Origin: Adhaeribacter aquaticus DSM 16391
GTDB taxonomy: Bacteria > Bacteroidota > Bacteroidia > Cytophagales > Hymenobacteraceae
Assembly: GCF_000473365.1 (NCBI RefSeq)
Contig: NZ_KI421517.1
Location: 4,414,296-4,478,295, forward strand
Direction: 5' to 3'
DNA: 64,000 bases
Positions 17,144-25,447 of the stretch are shown in pieces. Made by a program: the position numbers and the translations under genes. The stretch's first letter is position 1, and the number at the start of each line of letters is the position of its first letter. Under the pieces are notes generated by a model that searched no databases, was not told the origin of the DNA, and saw only the letters and a program-made list of their open reading frames with translations.

Positions 17144-19471
17144 TTATAAGGCAGGTTTGGCCGCGTATTTTTTTATTTTCCGGAAAAGCTCCTCCGGGTT
17201 AAATGGTTTACTTAAATAATCATCCATTCCAACAGCAAAGGCTCGGTCTTTAATATCCAGCATAGCTGAGGCCGTAAGGGCAATAACCGGAATATTGGCA
17301 TAAGTTGTTTCTTGGTTGCTGATTACTTCAGTTGCTTCATACCCATCCATCTCAGGCATTTGCAAGTCCATTAAAACCACATCGTATTCATTTTGTTGCA
17401 GCATGCCTAAGGCGTCTTTACCATTTCCAGCCACATCAAAATTAACATCCCAGTTGTTTAAGAATTGCTGGGCAATAAATACATTAAACTGGTTATCTTC
17501 TACCAACAACAGCCTGACTCCTTTTAATGTCTTTTTCTCCTTACTAGAATTTCGGGAAGAATTAATTTCTAATTTCTTATCGGATATTTTTAGTTTTAAT
17601 TCAAAAGAAAAGGTTGTTCCTGCTCCCAGTTTACTTTTTACATCAATAGCGCTTCCTTGTAGTTGCAACAGCTTTTTAGAAATAGCCAGACCTAAACCCG
17701 TTCCTCCAAATTTGCGGGTTATATCCGGACTTGCTTGCGTAAACAAATCAAAAATATAAGGTATCTTATCGTCCGAAATACCGATACCGGTATCTTTTAT
17801 ATTAAAACTAATAGTAGCCCAAGCATCATCATGTTGTTTTAACACCACTTCTACGGTTACGCCACCAGCTTCCGTAAATTTTACGGCGTTATTTATTAAA
17901 TTTGTTAAAACCTGGCCAATCCGTACCGGATCACCAACCAAGGTTTCCGGCAAGTCTTCGTCCAGCATCAGTTTCAGCCGCAGTCCTTTCTCATCAGCCT
18001 TTTGTAATTGCGCAGCGCGGATATTACTAATCAGGTCCCTCAAACTAAAATCTACTTCTTCAAACTCTATTTTTCCTTCCTCTATTTTAGTAAAATCCAG
18101 AATATCATTAATTAATACTAATAAATTCTCAGCCGAAAATTTTAAAACTTTCAGGCTCTCCATCTGATCCGGCTTGGGATTATTTTGCAACAACAAATTA
18201 GTTATTCCAATTACAGCATTCATTGGAGTCCTGATTTCATGACTCATGGTAGAAAGAAACTGGGATTTGGCTAATGTTCCTTGTTCTGCCTGCTCTTTGG
18301 CTTTAAATAACATTTGCTGCACTTCTTTCTGTTCTGATATATCACAAACCTGAGCAATAAAATAAAGGCTGTCTCCTTTCAGGTTCCGGATACAGGAAAC
18401 GCTTAAAAGTGTCCAGATTAGCTTGCCGCTTTTACTGATGTACCGCTTTTCGTGTTGGTAGGAATCTATTTCCCGGTTTTTTATTCGCTGGAGTAGCTCC
18501 AGATCCTTCTGTAAATCTTCTGGATAGGTAATCTCCTGGAAAGTTAAGTTTAATAATTCTGCTTCCTGATAATCTAATATTTTACACAAAGACCTATTTA
18601 CCCGCAGCCATTTACCAGAATTACTTAATAAGGCCATGCCAATGGGGGCATAATCAAACACATTCTTAAACCGCTCTTCACTAAAACTTAATTCCTGTAA
18701 ATGATTAATTCGGTCCGAAATATCCTGAAAAGCTCCGTATGCCCGAAAAGGTACTCCATTCTTAAATTCAACCTCAGCAATTTGCCGGATCCATTTCAGA
18801 TTTCCTTTTGCAGTAGTTATTGGAACTTCTATATCAAAAGGTTCGCCAGTTAAAAATAAGTTAAACCAATATTTATGAGAATATTCCGTTATTTCTGCAA
18901 CTGTAAAACTACTCACCAGCTCAAAGGTAAGCGGAGTTCCCGGTTCCAGGTCATGAATGGCATAGGCTTCATCAGACCAAAAAAGGTCCTCAAAGCCCTT
19001 ATTCACTTCACAATACCAGCCTCCTACTTTTGCTAATTTGTTTGTAGCTTTTGCTAAAATAGCATTCTTATCTAATTGATCCTGCGATAGTACCCGCTCA
19101 GTTTCATCGTAAAATATTCCATTCCAGATAGTACTGCCATCTGGCTGCCGCTGAGGTTTTGATTTAGCTTTTAAAAATTTTTTATTACCCGTTGGTATAG
19201 TAATCCATTTTTCAAAAAACCAGGGTGTCAAAGTTTCAGCTGAGTCATAAATACTTTGCATAAACCCGGCCTGGTCTTCACTTTGTAAAATATTTAATAC
19301 AACCTGAGGATCTGCCATCAGCTGTTCCGCAGTAAGACCATATAATTCAAATGAGCCTTTACTAACGTAGGGCAATTCATAGGCTCCATCCGGATATAAT
19401 TTAAATTGGAAAAAAGAAACCGGGAAAACAGCTTCTAAATCACCAATCAGGGCCTTGGAATCTAAAATCAT
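17144..19471 (-). CDS. Soluble hybrid histidine kinase / response regulator with PAS domains
   Basis: A 775-residue protein with no signal peptide or membrane helix. The order seen is three PAS-like sensor regions (roughly 1-130, 140-260 and 265-390; the last two end in typical PAC segments such as AQVCDISEQKEVQQ). A HisKA domain follows with the phospho-accepting histidine in FLSTMSHEIRTPMN, then a HATPase domain (NLINNAVKF, DTGIGIS, GGTGLGLAIS). The C-terminal receiver has LVEDN, the phospho-Asp in VVLMDLQMPEMDG and the KPF loop. It senses an intracellular cue and must relay to an Hpt or response regulator encoded elsewhere, as none is adjacent. Confidence 0.93.
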   Translation of the reverse strand: MILDSKALIGDLEAVFPVSFFQFKLYPDGAYELPYVSKGSFELYGLTAEQLMADPQVVLNILQSEDQAGFMQSIYDSAETLTPWFFEKWITIPTGNKKFLKAKSKPQRQPDGSTIWNGIFYDETERVLSQDQLDKNAILAKATNKLAKVGGWYCEVNKGFEDLFWSDEAYAIHDLEPGTPLTFELVSSFTVAEITEYSHKYWFNLFLTGEPFDIEVPITTAKGNLKWIRQIAEVEFKNGVPFRAYGAFQDISDRINHLQELSFSEERFKNVFDYAPIGMALLSNSGKWLRVNRSLCKILDYQEAELLNLTFQEITYPEDLQKDLELLQRIKNREIDSYQHEKRYISKSGKLIWTLLSVSCIRNLKGDSLYFIAQVCDISEQKEVQQMLFKAKEQAEQGTLAKSQFLSTMSHEIRTPMNAVIGITNLLLQNNPKPDQMESLKVLKFSAENLLVLINDILDFTKIEEGKIEFEEVDFSLRDLISNIRAAQLQKADEKGLRLKLMLDEDLPETLVGDPVRIGQVLTNLINNAVKFTEAGGVTVEVVLKQHDDAWATISFNIKDTGIGISDDKIPYIFDLFTQASPDITRKFGGTGLGLAISKKLLQLQGSAIDVKSKLGAGTTFSFELKLKISDKKLEINSSRNSSKEKKTLKGVRLLLVEDNQFNVFIAQQFLNNWDVNFDVAGNGKDALGMLQQNEYDVVLMDLQMPEMDGYEATEVISNQETTYANIPVIALTASAMLDIKDRAFAVGMDDYLSKPFNPEELFRKIKKYAAKPAL

Positions 19472-19712
19472 AGCAGGTATATTAACATCATCTGTTAAGT
19501 TTAAAGGTAGGCAGTAAAAAAAACGAAAACAAACAAATTGTATTTTTCTTTTAATACTATATTTATTGAGGCTATTTAATATAATTTTTTTAATATAAAA
19601 TTAAGTATAAAATATAACCCTCCCATAAATTTGTTTTGTTGCTAAACTTATGCCTATTTATGCGTAGAAGAGAAATCTTTAAATACATGCAAAGAGCTAT
19701 AAAAGAAATTTC

Positions 19713-20267
19713 ATGCTAGCATTAACCTCTACTTTAGATTCAAAACATGATGATATTGTAAATAAAATTATTTTTGATTTTGAAAATGAATTTGGACTCA
19801 AGCAAATACAAGCCACTCCCTTTCCGCACATAACTTACCTTACCACCGAAGCTTTCAATCTTAATTTATTAAAAAGTTATTTAGAACGATTTTGTTTTTG
19901 TTCAAAACCTTTCCATGTATATACCACTGGTATTGGTGTTTTCCCTGGTGAGCACCCGGTAATTTATATTCCGGTTTTACGAACCCAACCTCTAAATAAA
20001 TTTCATGCCCAACTCTTCAAGGATATTTCTAAGCTAAGCATAGAAGTGGGCCAATTTTCTCAACCGAAATTATGGCTTCCTCATATTTCTCTGGCCTTAC
20101 ACGATACCTCTTTAGACATGATGACCCCTATGTTCAAGTATTTATCTAGATATAATTTTGATTGGGATATAAAAATTGATAATTTAAATATCTTGAAAAG
20201 AAGCGAGATAGCTCCTGTGTTTGAAAAAGAAGCAGAATACTTTTTACCCCAGCCTATTATAAGTTAA
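19713..20267 (+). CDS. 2H phosphoesterase / 2'-5' RNA ligase-like protein
   Basis: A 184-residue protein with two H-x-T/S motifs: HIT at 39-41 (in PFPHITYL) and HIS at 124-126 (in WLPHISLAL). These are the twin catalytic histidines of the 2H superfamily, which cleaves or ligates 2'-5' or cyclic phosphodiester bonds in RNA and nucleotides. The spacing of about 85 residues is normal. The substrate is unknown. An exact TAAATTTG lies at 19626-19633, about 80 bases upstream. It diverges from the hybrid kinase. Confidence 0.78.
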   Translation: MLALTSTLDSKHDDIVNKIIFDFENEFGLKQIQATPFPHITYLTTEAFNLNLLKSYLERFCFCSKPFHVYTTGIGVFPGEHPVIYIPVLRTQPLNKFHAQLFKDISKLSIEVGQFSQPKLWLPHISLALHDTSLDMMTPMFKYLSRYNFDWDIKIDNLNILKRSEIAPVFEKEAEYFLPQPIIS

Positions 20268-20749
20268 ATAAAATTTCTGCTATTTTTTTTCCAGAATGCT
20301 TATACTTTACTAAAATTTCATTTTCTCATCCTATTATACCTGATAAGTACAATCTTTGTATGTATATTTATCTTTACTAGCTTTCCTCTAATTGCCTAAT
20401 TATTTATAGCACCTTTTATCCCATAAAGGTAAAAATGTCCTTCCTCAAACTTTACTTAAGACATTAAATAGATTATTGTTTTTGCTATTTAAATAAAAAT
20501 AGCCGTCTTTATTTGAACAAAGAAGATATTTAGACTTCAAAACTCCCTCCTTTAATAATCCAAATTTAATCCTACTTTAATTTAATACCTACTAAAAAAA
20601 ATTATATTTATTTTAACCCTTGAGGATATCTCTCCGTATTTTCAGGTAGTCCAGTAAAAAATACTTAGACATATTTTGTAAAAATCACCTCACAAATAAT
20701 TTGTCTTTGTTTCAAAATTTAACTGTTCCATGCTCTAAACTATATAATT
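20268..20749. other. Gene-free AT-rich stretch upstream of catalase
   Basis: 482 bases without a convincing ORF, RNA gene or repeat. Just before the catalase start, TTTG and a near -7 (TAATTTG) occur at about 20675-20702, but the spacing is imperfect. The unusual length suggests regulatory sequence for the catalase gene; no named operator is recognised. Confidence 0.4.
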
Positions 20750-22942
20750 ATGAAGAACTCACAGGAAAATCCGGCTTTTGATGGCGTAAACGAAAACAGC
20801 AAAAACCACCAGTTAGAATCATTTCGGGAAGAGCCTCAGGATCAATACATGACCACCGATCAGGGAGTTCGGGTAAATCATACAGATGATTCTTTAAAAG
20901 CAGGTTCTCGCGGACCTACAATCATGGAAGATTTCCACTTCCGCGAAAGAATGACGCATTTAGACCATGAATCGATTCCGGAGCGGGTGGTACATGCCCG
21001 CGGTTCTGGTGCTCATGGTTATTTTCAGCCTTACGAGTCTTTTGCAAAATATACAAAGGCAAAATTTTTGTCTAACCCGGCGGTAAAAACGCCTGTTTTT
21101 GTTCGCTTTTCTACCGTAGTTGGATCCAGAGGATCAGCGGATACAGTAAGGGATGTTCGGGGCTTTGCCACCAAATTTTATACGGAAGATGGAAATTATG
21201 ACCTGGTAGGCAATAATATTCCGGTCTTTTTTATTCAGGATTCCATTAAATTTCCGGACCTGGTACACGCCATAAAACCACAACCAGATAACGAAATGCC
21301 ACAAGCATCGGCCGCGCACGATACCTTCTGGGATTTTGCTTCCCTTATGCCCGAAACCATGCATATGCTCCTATGGGTTTTATCAGACAGGGCCCTGCCC
21401 CGAAGTTTTCGCATGATGGAAGGTTTTGGCGTCCATACTTTTAGGTTTATTAATGAAGAAGGAAAGGCGCATTTTGTAAAATTCCACTGGCGGCCAACAT
21501 TAGGCGCCCATTCTTTAGTTTTTGATGAAGCCCAAAAACTAGCCGGAAAGGACCCAGACTATCTCCGTCGGGATTTGTACGAAGCCATTGACATGGGCGA
21601 TTACCCGGAATTTGAATTATGCGTGCAGTTAGTACCGGAGGAGGATGAGTTTAAATTTGATTTTGACTTATTAGACGCTACCAAATTAATTCCGGAAGAG
21701 TTAGTGCCACTTAAACCCATCGGGAAAATGGTATTAAACAGAAATCCGGATAACTTTTTTGCCGAAACCGAACAGGTAGCATTTCATCCGGGCAATGTAG
21801 TACCTGGTATTGATGTAACTAATGATCCGTTATTACAGGGCCGTTTGTTTTCTTATGTGGATACCCAATTAAACCGGTTCAATAGCTCCAACTTTACGGA
21901 ATTGCCTATCAACCGGCCAGTAGCCCCCGTTCATAACCACAACGGGGCAGGTTTTATGCGACAAACCATTAACAAGGGCAAAGTAAATTATTTTCCAAAT
22001 TCCCTCGGTAATGGTTATCCTAAAATGGCACCGGAAAAAGAAGGAGGTTATGTTCATTATGCCGAAAAAGTAGAAGGTCATAAAATACGGGCCCGAAGTG
22101 AAAGCTTTAAAGACCACTACACCCAGGCAACTTTGTTCTGGAACTCTTTAACCGAAGTAGAAAAGAAACATATTGTACAGGCAGCCCATTTTGAACTTGG
22201 TAAAGTAGAAACCAAAGCCATTCGGGAACGCATGTTGGGTCATTTTAATATTATTTCTCCGGAGTTGGCTCAACGGGTAGCCGAAGGAATTGGCGTGGAT
22301 GTACCTAAGCATGTTGAACAGGAATCTACCGGAAATTTTGTAGCTGATGAAGCAGCTAAGAAGATAAAAAGTGGGAAATCCGTCCATACGGCTGCTTCGG
22401 TAAGTATGGAAAAAAACAAAAAAGATGCAGTAAAAACGCGGAAAGTAGCCATCCTGCTGGAAGATGGTTTTAATTACCAGGAAGTAATGCACGTCAAAAA
22501 AGCATTAAAAGAAGCCGGTGCTCAAAGTAAAATTGTATCTAAGCTATTGGGAAAGCGCAAAGCTGCTACCGGTGAAGAAATTGAAACAGATAAAAGCCAC
22601 ATAACTACCGGATCTATTATGTTTGATGCTCTTTATATTCCGGGAGGCGCCCAGAGTATAGCAGCCTTGCAAAAAGAAGGAGATGCACTGCACTTTGTTC
22701 TAGAAGCCTTTAAACATTGTAAACCAATTGGAGCTACCAGTGAAGGAATAACCTTTTTGAAAGCAACGTCAATACCTGATTTAAACTTAGCCAGTGAAAC
22801 CTCCGAGAAAATAGTTTCAGCAAAAGGAATAGTAACGGCCTCGCCTTTGGCTGGCCTGGAAGAATTTATGCAGGAATTCCTAACGGCTATAGGTAAACAT
22901 CGCCATTGGGACCGGGAAGAAAAAGTAATGATACCGGCTTAA
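20750..22942 (+). CDS. katE: Large-subunit catalase (HPII/KatE type)
   Basis: A 730-residue clade-2 haem catalase that splits hydrogen peroxide to water and oxygen. The catalytic histidine is His82 in ERVVHARGSGAHG, the distal Asn is Asn155 in DLVGNN, and the haem-ligand tyrosine is Tyr369 in GRLFSYVDTQ. After the catalase core, residues from about 560 form the class-I glutamine-amidotransferase-like C-terminal domain (RKVAILLEDGF, YIPGGAQSI) typical of large catalases. It is cytoplasmic and monocistronic, with a long upstream gap and a strong terminator. Oxidative-stress or stationary-phase control is likely from the family but not shown here. Confidence 0.96.
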   Translation: MKNSQENPAFDGVNENSKNHQLESFREEPQDQYMTTDQGVRVNHTDDSLKAGSRGPTIMEDFHFRERMTHLDHESIPERVVHARGSGAHGYFQPYESFAKYTKAKFLSNPAVKTPVFVRFSTVVGSRGSADTVRDVRGFATKFYTEDGNYDLVGNNIPVFFIQDSIKFPDLVHAIKPQPDNEMPQASAAHDTFWDFASLMPETMHMLLWVLSDRALPRSFRMMEGFGVHTFRFINEEGKAHFVKFHWRPTLGAHSLVFDEAQKLAGKDPDYLRRDLYEAIDMGDYPEFELCVQLVPEEDEFKFDFDLLDATKLIPEELVPLKPIGKMVLNRNPDNFFAETEQVAFHPGNVVPGIDVTNDPLLQGRLFSYVDTQLNRFNSSNFTELPINRPVAPVHNHNGAGFMRQTINKGKVNYFPNSLGNGYPKMAPEKEGGYVHYAEKVEGHKIRARSESFKDHYTQATLFWNSLTEVEKKHIVQAAHFELGKVETKAIRERMLGHFNIISPELAQRVAEGIGVDVPKHVEQESTGNFVADEAAKKIKSGKSVHTAASVSMEKNKKDAVKTRKVAILLEDGFNYQEVMHVKKALKEAGAQSKIVSKLLGKRKAATGEEIETDKSHITTGSIMFDALYIPGGAQSIAALQKEGDALHFVLEAFKHCKPIGATSEGITFLKATSIPDLNLASETSEKIVSAKGIVTASPLAGLEEFMQEFLTAIGKHRHWDREEKVMIPA

Positions 22943-22978
22943 AAATCATATTTTTAAATCCAGGTCTACTAAAACAAA

Positions 22979-23010
22979 AAAAGAGGGTAATTAAAATTAC
23001 CCTCTTTTTA
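22979..23010. terminator. Bidirectional terminator between katE and the DHS-like gene
   Basis: A 12-bp perfect inverted repeat (22981-22992 with 22995-23006), flanked by A residues on the left and T residues on the right. It can therefore stop transcription in both directions between the two convergent genes. Confidence 0.85.
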
Positions 23011-23029
23011 TTTATAAGTTCTTAACAAA

Positions 23030-24001
23030 TTACATATCCAGCACTATCGCAAAAATAAGCGGTGCCACAATGGTCGCATCCGACTCAATAATATATTTAG
23101 GTGTATCCTTGCCTAATTTACCCCAGGTAATTTTTTCATTTGGCACAGCCCCTGAATAAGAACCATAGCTGGTAGTCGAATCAGAAATCTGAGCAAAGTA
23201 ACCCCATAAAGGTACACCGGTACGTTGTAAATCTTGGTGCAGCATTGGTACAACGCAAATAGGAAAATCACCGGCAATACCACCACCAACTTGGAAGAAA
23301 CCAATAGTAGATTCTTCTTTTGCCGTTTGCGTATACCAATCAGCCAGGTACATCATGTACTGAATTCCGGTTTTCATGGTATGTACATTTTCAATGTCGC
23401 CGCTAATGACGTGACCCGCATAAATATTACCTAAAGTTGAATCTTCCCAACCTGGTACAATAATCGGTAGGTTTCTTTTAGCGGCTTCCAGCATCCAGCT
23501 ATTTTTCGGGTCGATCTGGTAATATTGTTCCAGTTCACCAGATAATAAAATCTGGTAGAAGAACTCGTGTGGAAAATAAGATTCACCAGCTTGGTCGGCT
23601 TTCATCCAAAATTTCAGAACGGTATCTTCAATCCGCCGCATAGCTTCCATTTCTGGAATACACGTATCAGTTACCCGGTTCATGTGGCGGTTCAGCAGGT
23701 CTTCTTCGTCCTGAGCTGTCAAATCGCGATAATTAGGAATACGCTCATAAAAATCGTGCGCAACCAAGTTAAAAATATCTTCTTCCAGGTTAGCTCCGGT
23801 ACAGCTTATCGCATGGATTTTGTCCTGACGGATCATCTCGGCTAAAGTAATACCGAGCTCAGCCGTAGACATAGCTCCGGCTAATGTAACCAACATCTTA
23901 TTGCCATCGGCTAAATGCTTTTTATAGCCTTCTGCAGCATCAATTAAAGCAGCTGCATTAAAATGACGAAAATTATGTTTTAAAAATTGGGTTACCTGCA
24001 T
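23030..24001 (-). CDS. Deoxyhypusine synthase-like protein
   Basis: A 323-residue member of the deoxyhypusine synthase family. The eukaryotic enzyme moves an aminobutyl group from spermidine to eIF5A, which bacteria lack. The active-site lysine is kept as Lys295 in EKITWGKLGK (human SWGKI), as are the NAD-binding segments SCTGANLEEDIFN, QVGGGIAGDFP and SDSTTSYGSYSGA. Known bacterial relatives are thought to act on free polyamines such as putrescine, giving homospermidine-type products. Which reaction occurs here is open. It is monocistronic, near hslV but separated by a terminator. Confidence 0.88.
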   Translation of the reverse strand: MQVTQFLKHNFRHFNAAALIDAAEGYKKHLADGNKMLVTLAGAMSTAELGITLAEMIRQDKIHAISCTGANLEEDIFNLVAHDFYERIPNYRDLTAQDEEDLLNRHMNRVTDTCIPEMEAMRRIEDTVLKFWMKADQAGESYFPHEFFYQILLSGELEQYYQIDPKNSWMLEAAKRNLPIIVPGWEDSTLGNIYAGHVISGDIENVHTMKTGIQYMMYLADWYTQTAKEESTIGFFQVGGGIAGDFPICVVPMLHQDLQRTGVPLWGYFAQISDSTTSYGSYSGAVPNEKITWGKLGKDTPKYIIESDATIVAPLIFAIVLDM

Positions 24002-24070
24002 TTTATCTTTTTAGTTTTTAGCTTTATTTATCTGTATTGCTTGTAAATAATACTCTATTAAAAAACTTAA

Positions 24071-24101
24071 AAACTTCCTTAATGATTCAAGTTTTAAGGA
24101 A
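24071..24101 (-). terminator. Terminator of hslV
   Basis: On the minus strand TTCCTTAA and TTAAGGAA arms (24094-24101 with 24075-24082) enclose an 11-base loop, followed by GTTTTT. It lies just after the hslV stop. Confidence 0.65.
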
Positions 24102-24105
24102 ATTT

Positions 24106-24651
24106 TTAAAGTGGCTTTTCAATAATTAAATTGTGGTTGGTGAACACACAAATATCAGCGGCAATGTTTAATCCCTCGCGCACAATTTCTTCTGCCGTTA
24201 AATGAGGTGCATGCTTTTTAAGTGCCGTAGCAGCGGCCTGGGCATACATACTCCCTGAGCCTATAGCAGCGATCCCAAAATCTGGTTCCAGCACATCACC
24301 AGTACCCGAAATAATTAATAGCTCATTTTTATCTGCTACTACCATCATCGCCTCTAATTTGCGCAGATAGCGATCGGTGCGCCAATCTTTAGCCAACTCA
24401 ATAGCTGCCCGCTTCATGTTGTGGCTATACCCATTCAGTTTTTCTTCAAACTTTTCCAGTAAAGAAAAAGCATCGGCGGTAGAACCAGCAAAACCCGTAA
24501 CTATTTTGCCATCCAGTAATTTTCGGATTTTTTTAACATTGCTTTTCGCTACCGTATTACCCATACTGGCTTGGCCGTCAGCACCTACTGCTACTTCTCC
24601 ATTATGATAAACACCTAATACCGTAGTTGATCTAATTTTTACAGGAGCCAT
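24106..24651 (-). CDS. hslV: HslV (ClpQ) peptidase subunit of the HslUV protease
   Basis: A 181-residue N-terminal-nucleophile threonine peptidase of normal length. A short propeptide precedes the catalytic Thr9 (IRSTTVLGV), and GADGQASMGNTV with KVRK-like KIRKL follows as in HslV. The mature subunit forms a double hexameric ring that needs the HslU ATPase. hslU is not next to it, unlike in many bacteria. A TAGCTTTG element at 24757-24750 gives a leader of about 90 bases. Confidence 0.95.
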   Translation of the reverse strand: MAPVKIRSTTVLGVYHNGEVAVGADGQASMGNTVAKSNVKKIRKLLDGKIVTGFAGSTADAFSLLEKFEEKLNGYSHNMKRAAIELAKDWRTDRYLRKLEAMMVVADKNELLIISGTGDVLEPDFGIAAIGSGSMYAQAAATALKKHAPHLTAEEIVREGLNIAADICVFTNHNLIIEKPL

Positions 24652-24804
24652 ATCTAAATCTTATCTATTCCTTTTAAACAACTTACTGCTTACCTCTCCT
24701 CCACTTTTAGGAGAGCAAGTTTTAACTAACTCTTTCGTTAAATTTGGCGCAAAGCTATTTATAAACATTTAAAATAAGTAAATAATTTACTTTTTATTCC
24801 TGAC

Positions 24805-25371
24805 ATGTTGTTCCGAACCCTATTAATTCTTTGCTTTTCTTATTTATTGGCAGGCTGTTGCAACGATTCAGAAGTAAAGTTAGCTTCCAGTGTATTTGGT
24901 TGGAACCCTTATACAGGACCTGCCACTATACAACTAAAGAGCACAACCGGAGAAACCACCACCTTTTCTGTTCAAACCAAAAGCTATAACCAATACGGCC
25001 ACGATAAGATTTGCGGGTCCTATCCCATTGAGACAATAGAAACCGTATTAACCCAACAAGACCAGGACCTACAGGTACAAATTATATTAAGCCATGCGGC
25101 ATTGGTTTCAATTAAAGTTTCTGCCAATAATTCTAGTGCTAAAAACCTGGACATTAGGTTTAATGCTATCTCAGAGAAATATGTAACTGAAGATTGGCAG
25201 GATAAATTTTATGAAGAAATTAGTTTAAACGGGGTAAGCTATAAACAGGTGTTGTGGGCGCATGGAACTGCCTATGTTGGCGATCAGGCATTTACTGACC
25301 TTTATTACGGAAAGGATATTGGTTTAATTGCCTTTCGGACTGTTGCGAGTAAATGGTTTTACCTTAAATAG
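24805..25371 (+). CDS. Hypothetical lipoprotein
   Basis: A 188-residue protein I do not recognise. The first 18 residues are a lipoprotein signal peptide ending LLAGC, so the mature protein would be anchored by Cys18 in a membrane facing the periplasm or surface. Cys18 is followed directly by a second Cys, and another is in DKICGSY. The remainder is beta-rich and Thr/Ser/Gln-rich without known motifs. It diverges from hslV (154 bases between starts) and converges on the E2 gene across a shared terminator. Confidence 0.7.
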   Translation: MLFRTLLILCFSYLLAGCCNDSEVKLASSVFGWNPYTGPATIQLKSTTGETTTFSVQTKSYNQYGHDKICGSYPIETIETVLTQQDQDLQVQIILSHAALVSIKVSANNSSAKNLDIRFNAISEKYVTEDWQDKFYEEISLNGVSYKQVLWAHGTAYVGDQAFTDLYYGKDIGLIAFRTVASKWFYLK

Positions 25372-25395
25372 AAATACTACCCGGTAATAATAAAA

Positions 25396-25435
25396 AAGAA
25401 AAAGCCTTCCATTTCTGAAAGGCTTTTTCTTGTAT
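25396..25435. terminator. Bidirectional terminator between the lipoprotein gene and pdhC
   Basis: A 13-bp perfect stem (25396-25408 with 25419-25431) with a 10-base loop and A/T tails on both sides, placed between two convergent genes. Confidence 0.88.
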
Positions 25436-25447
25436 AGGTAAACCCGC

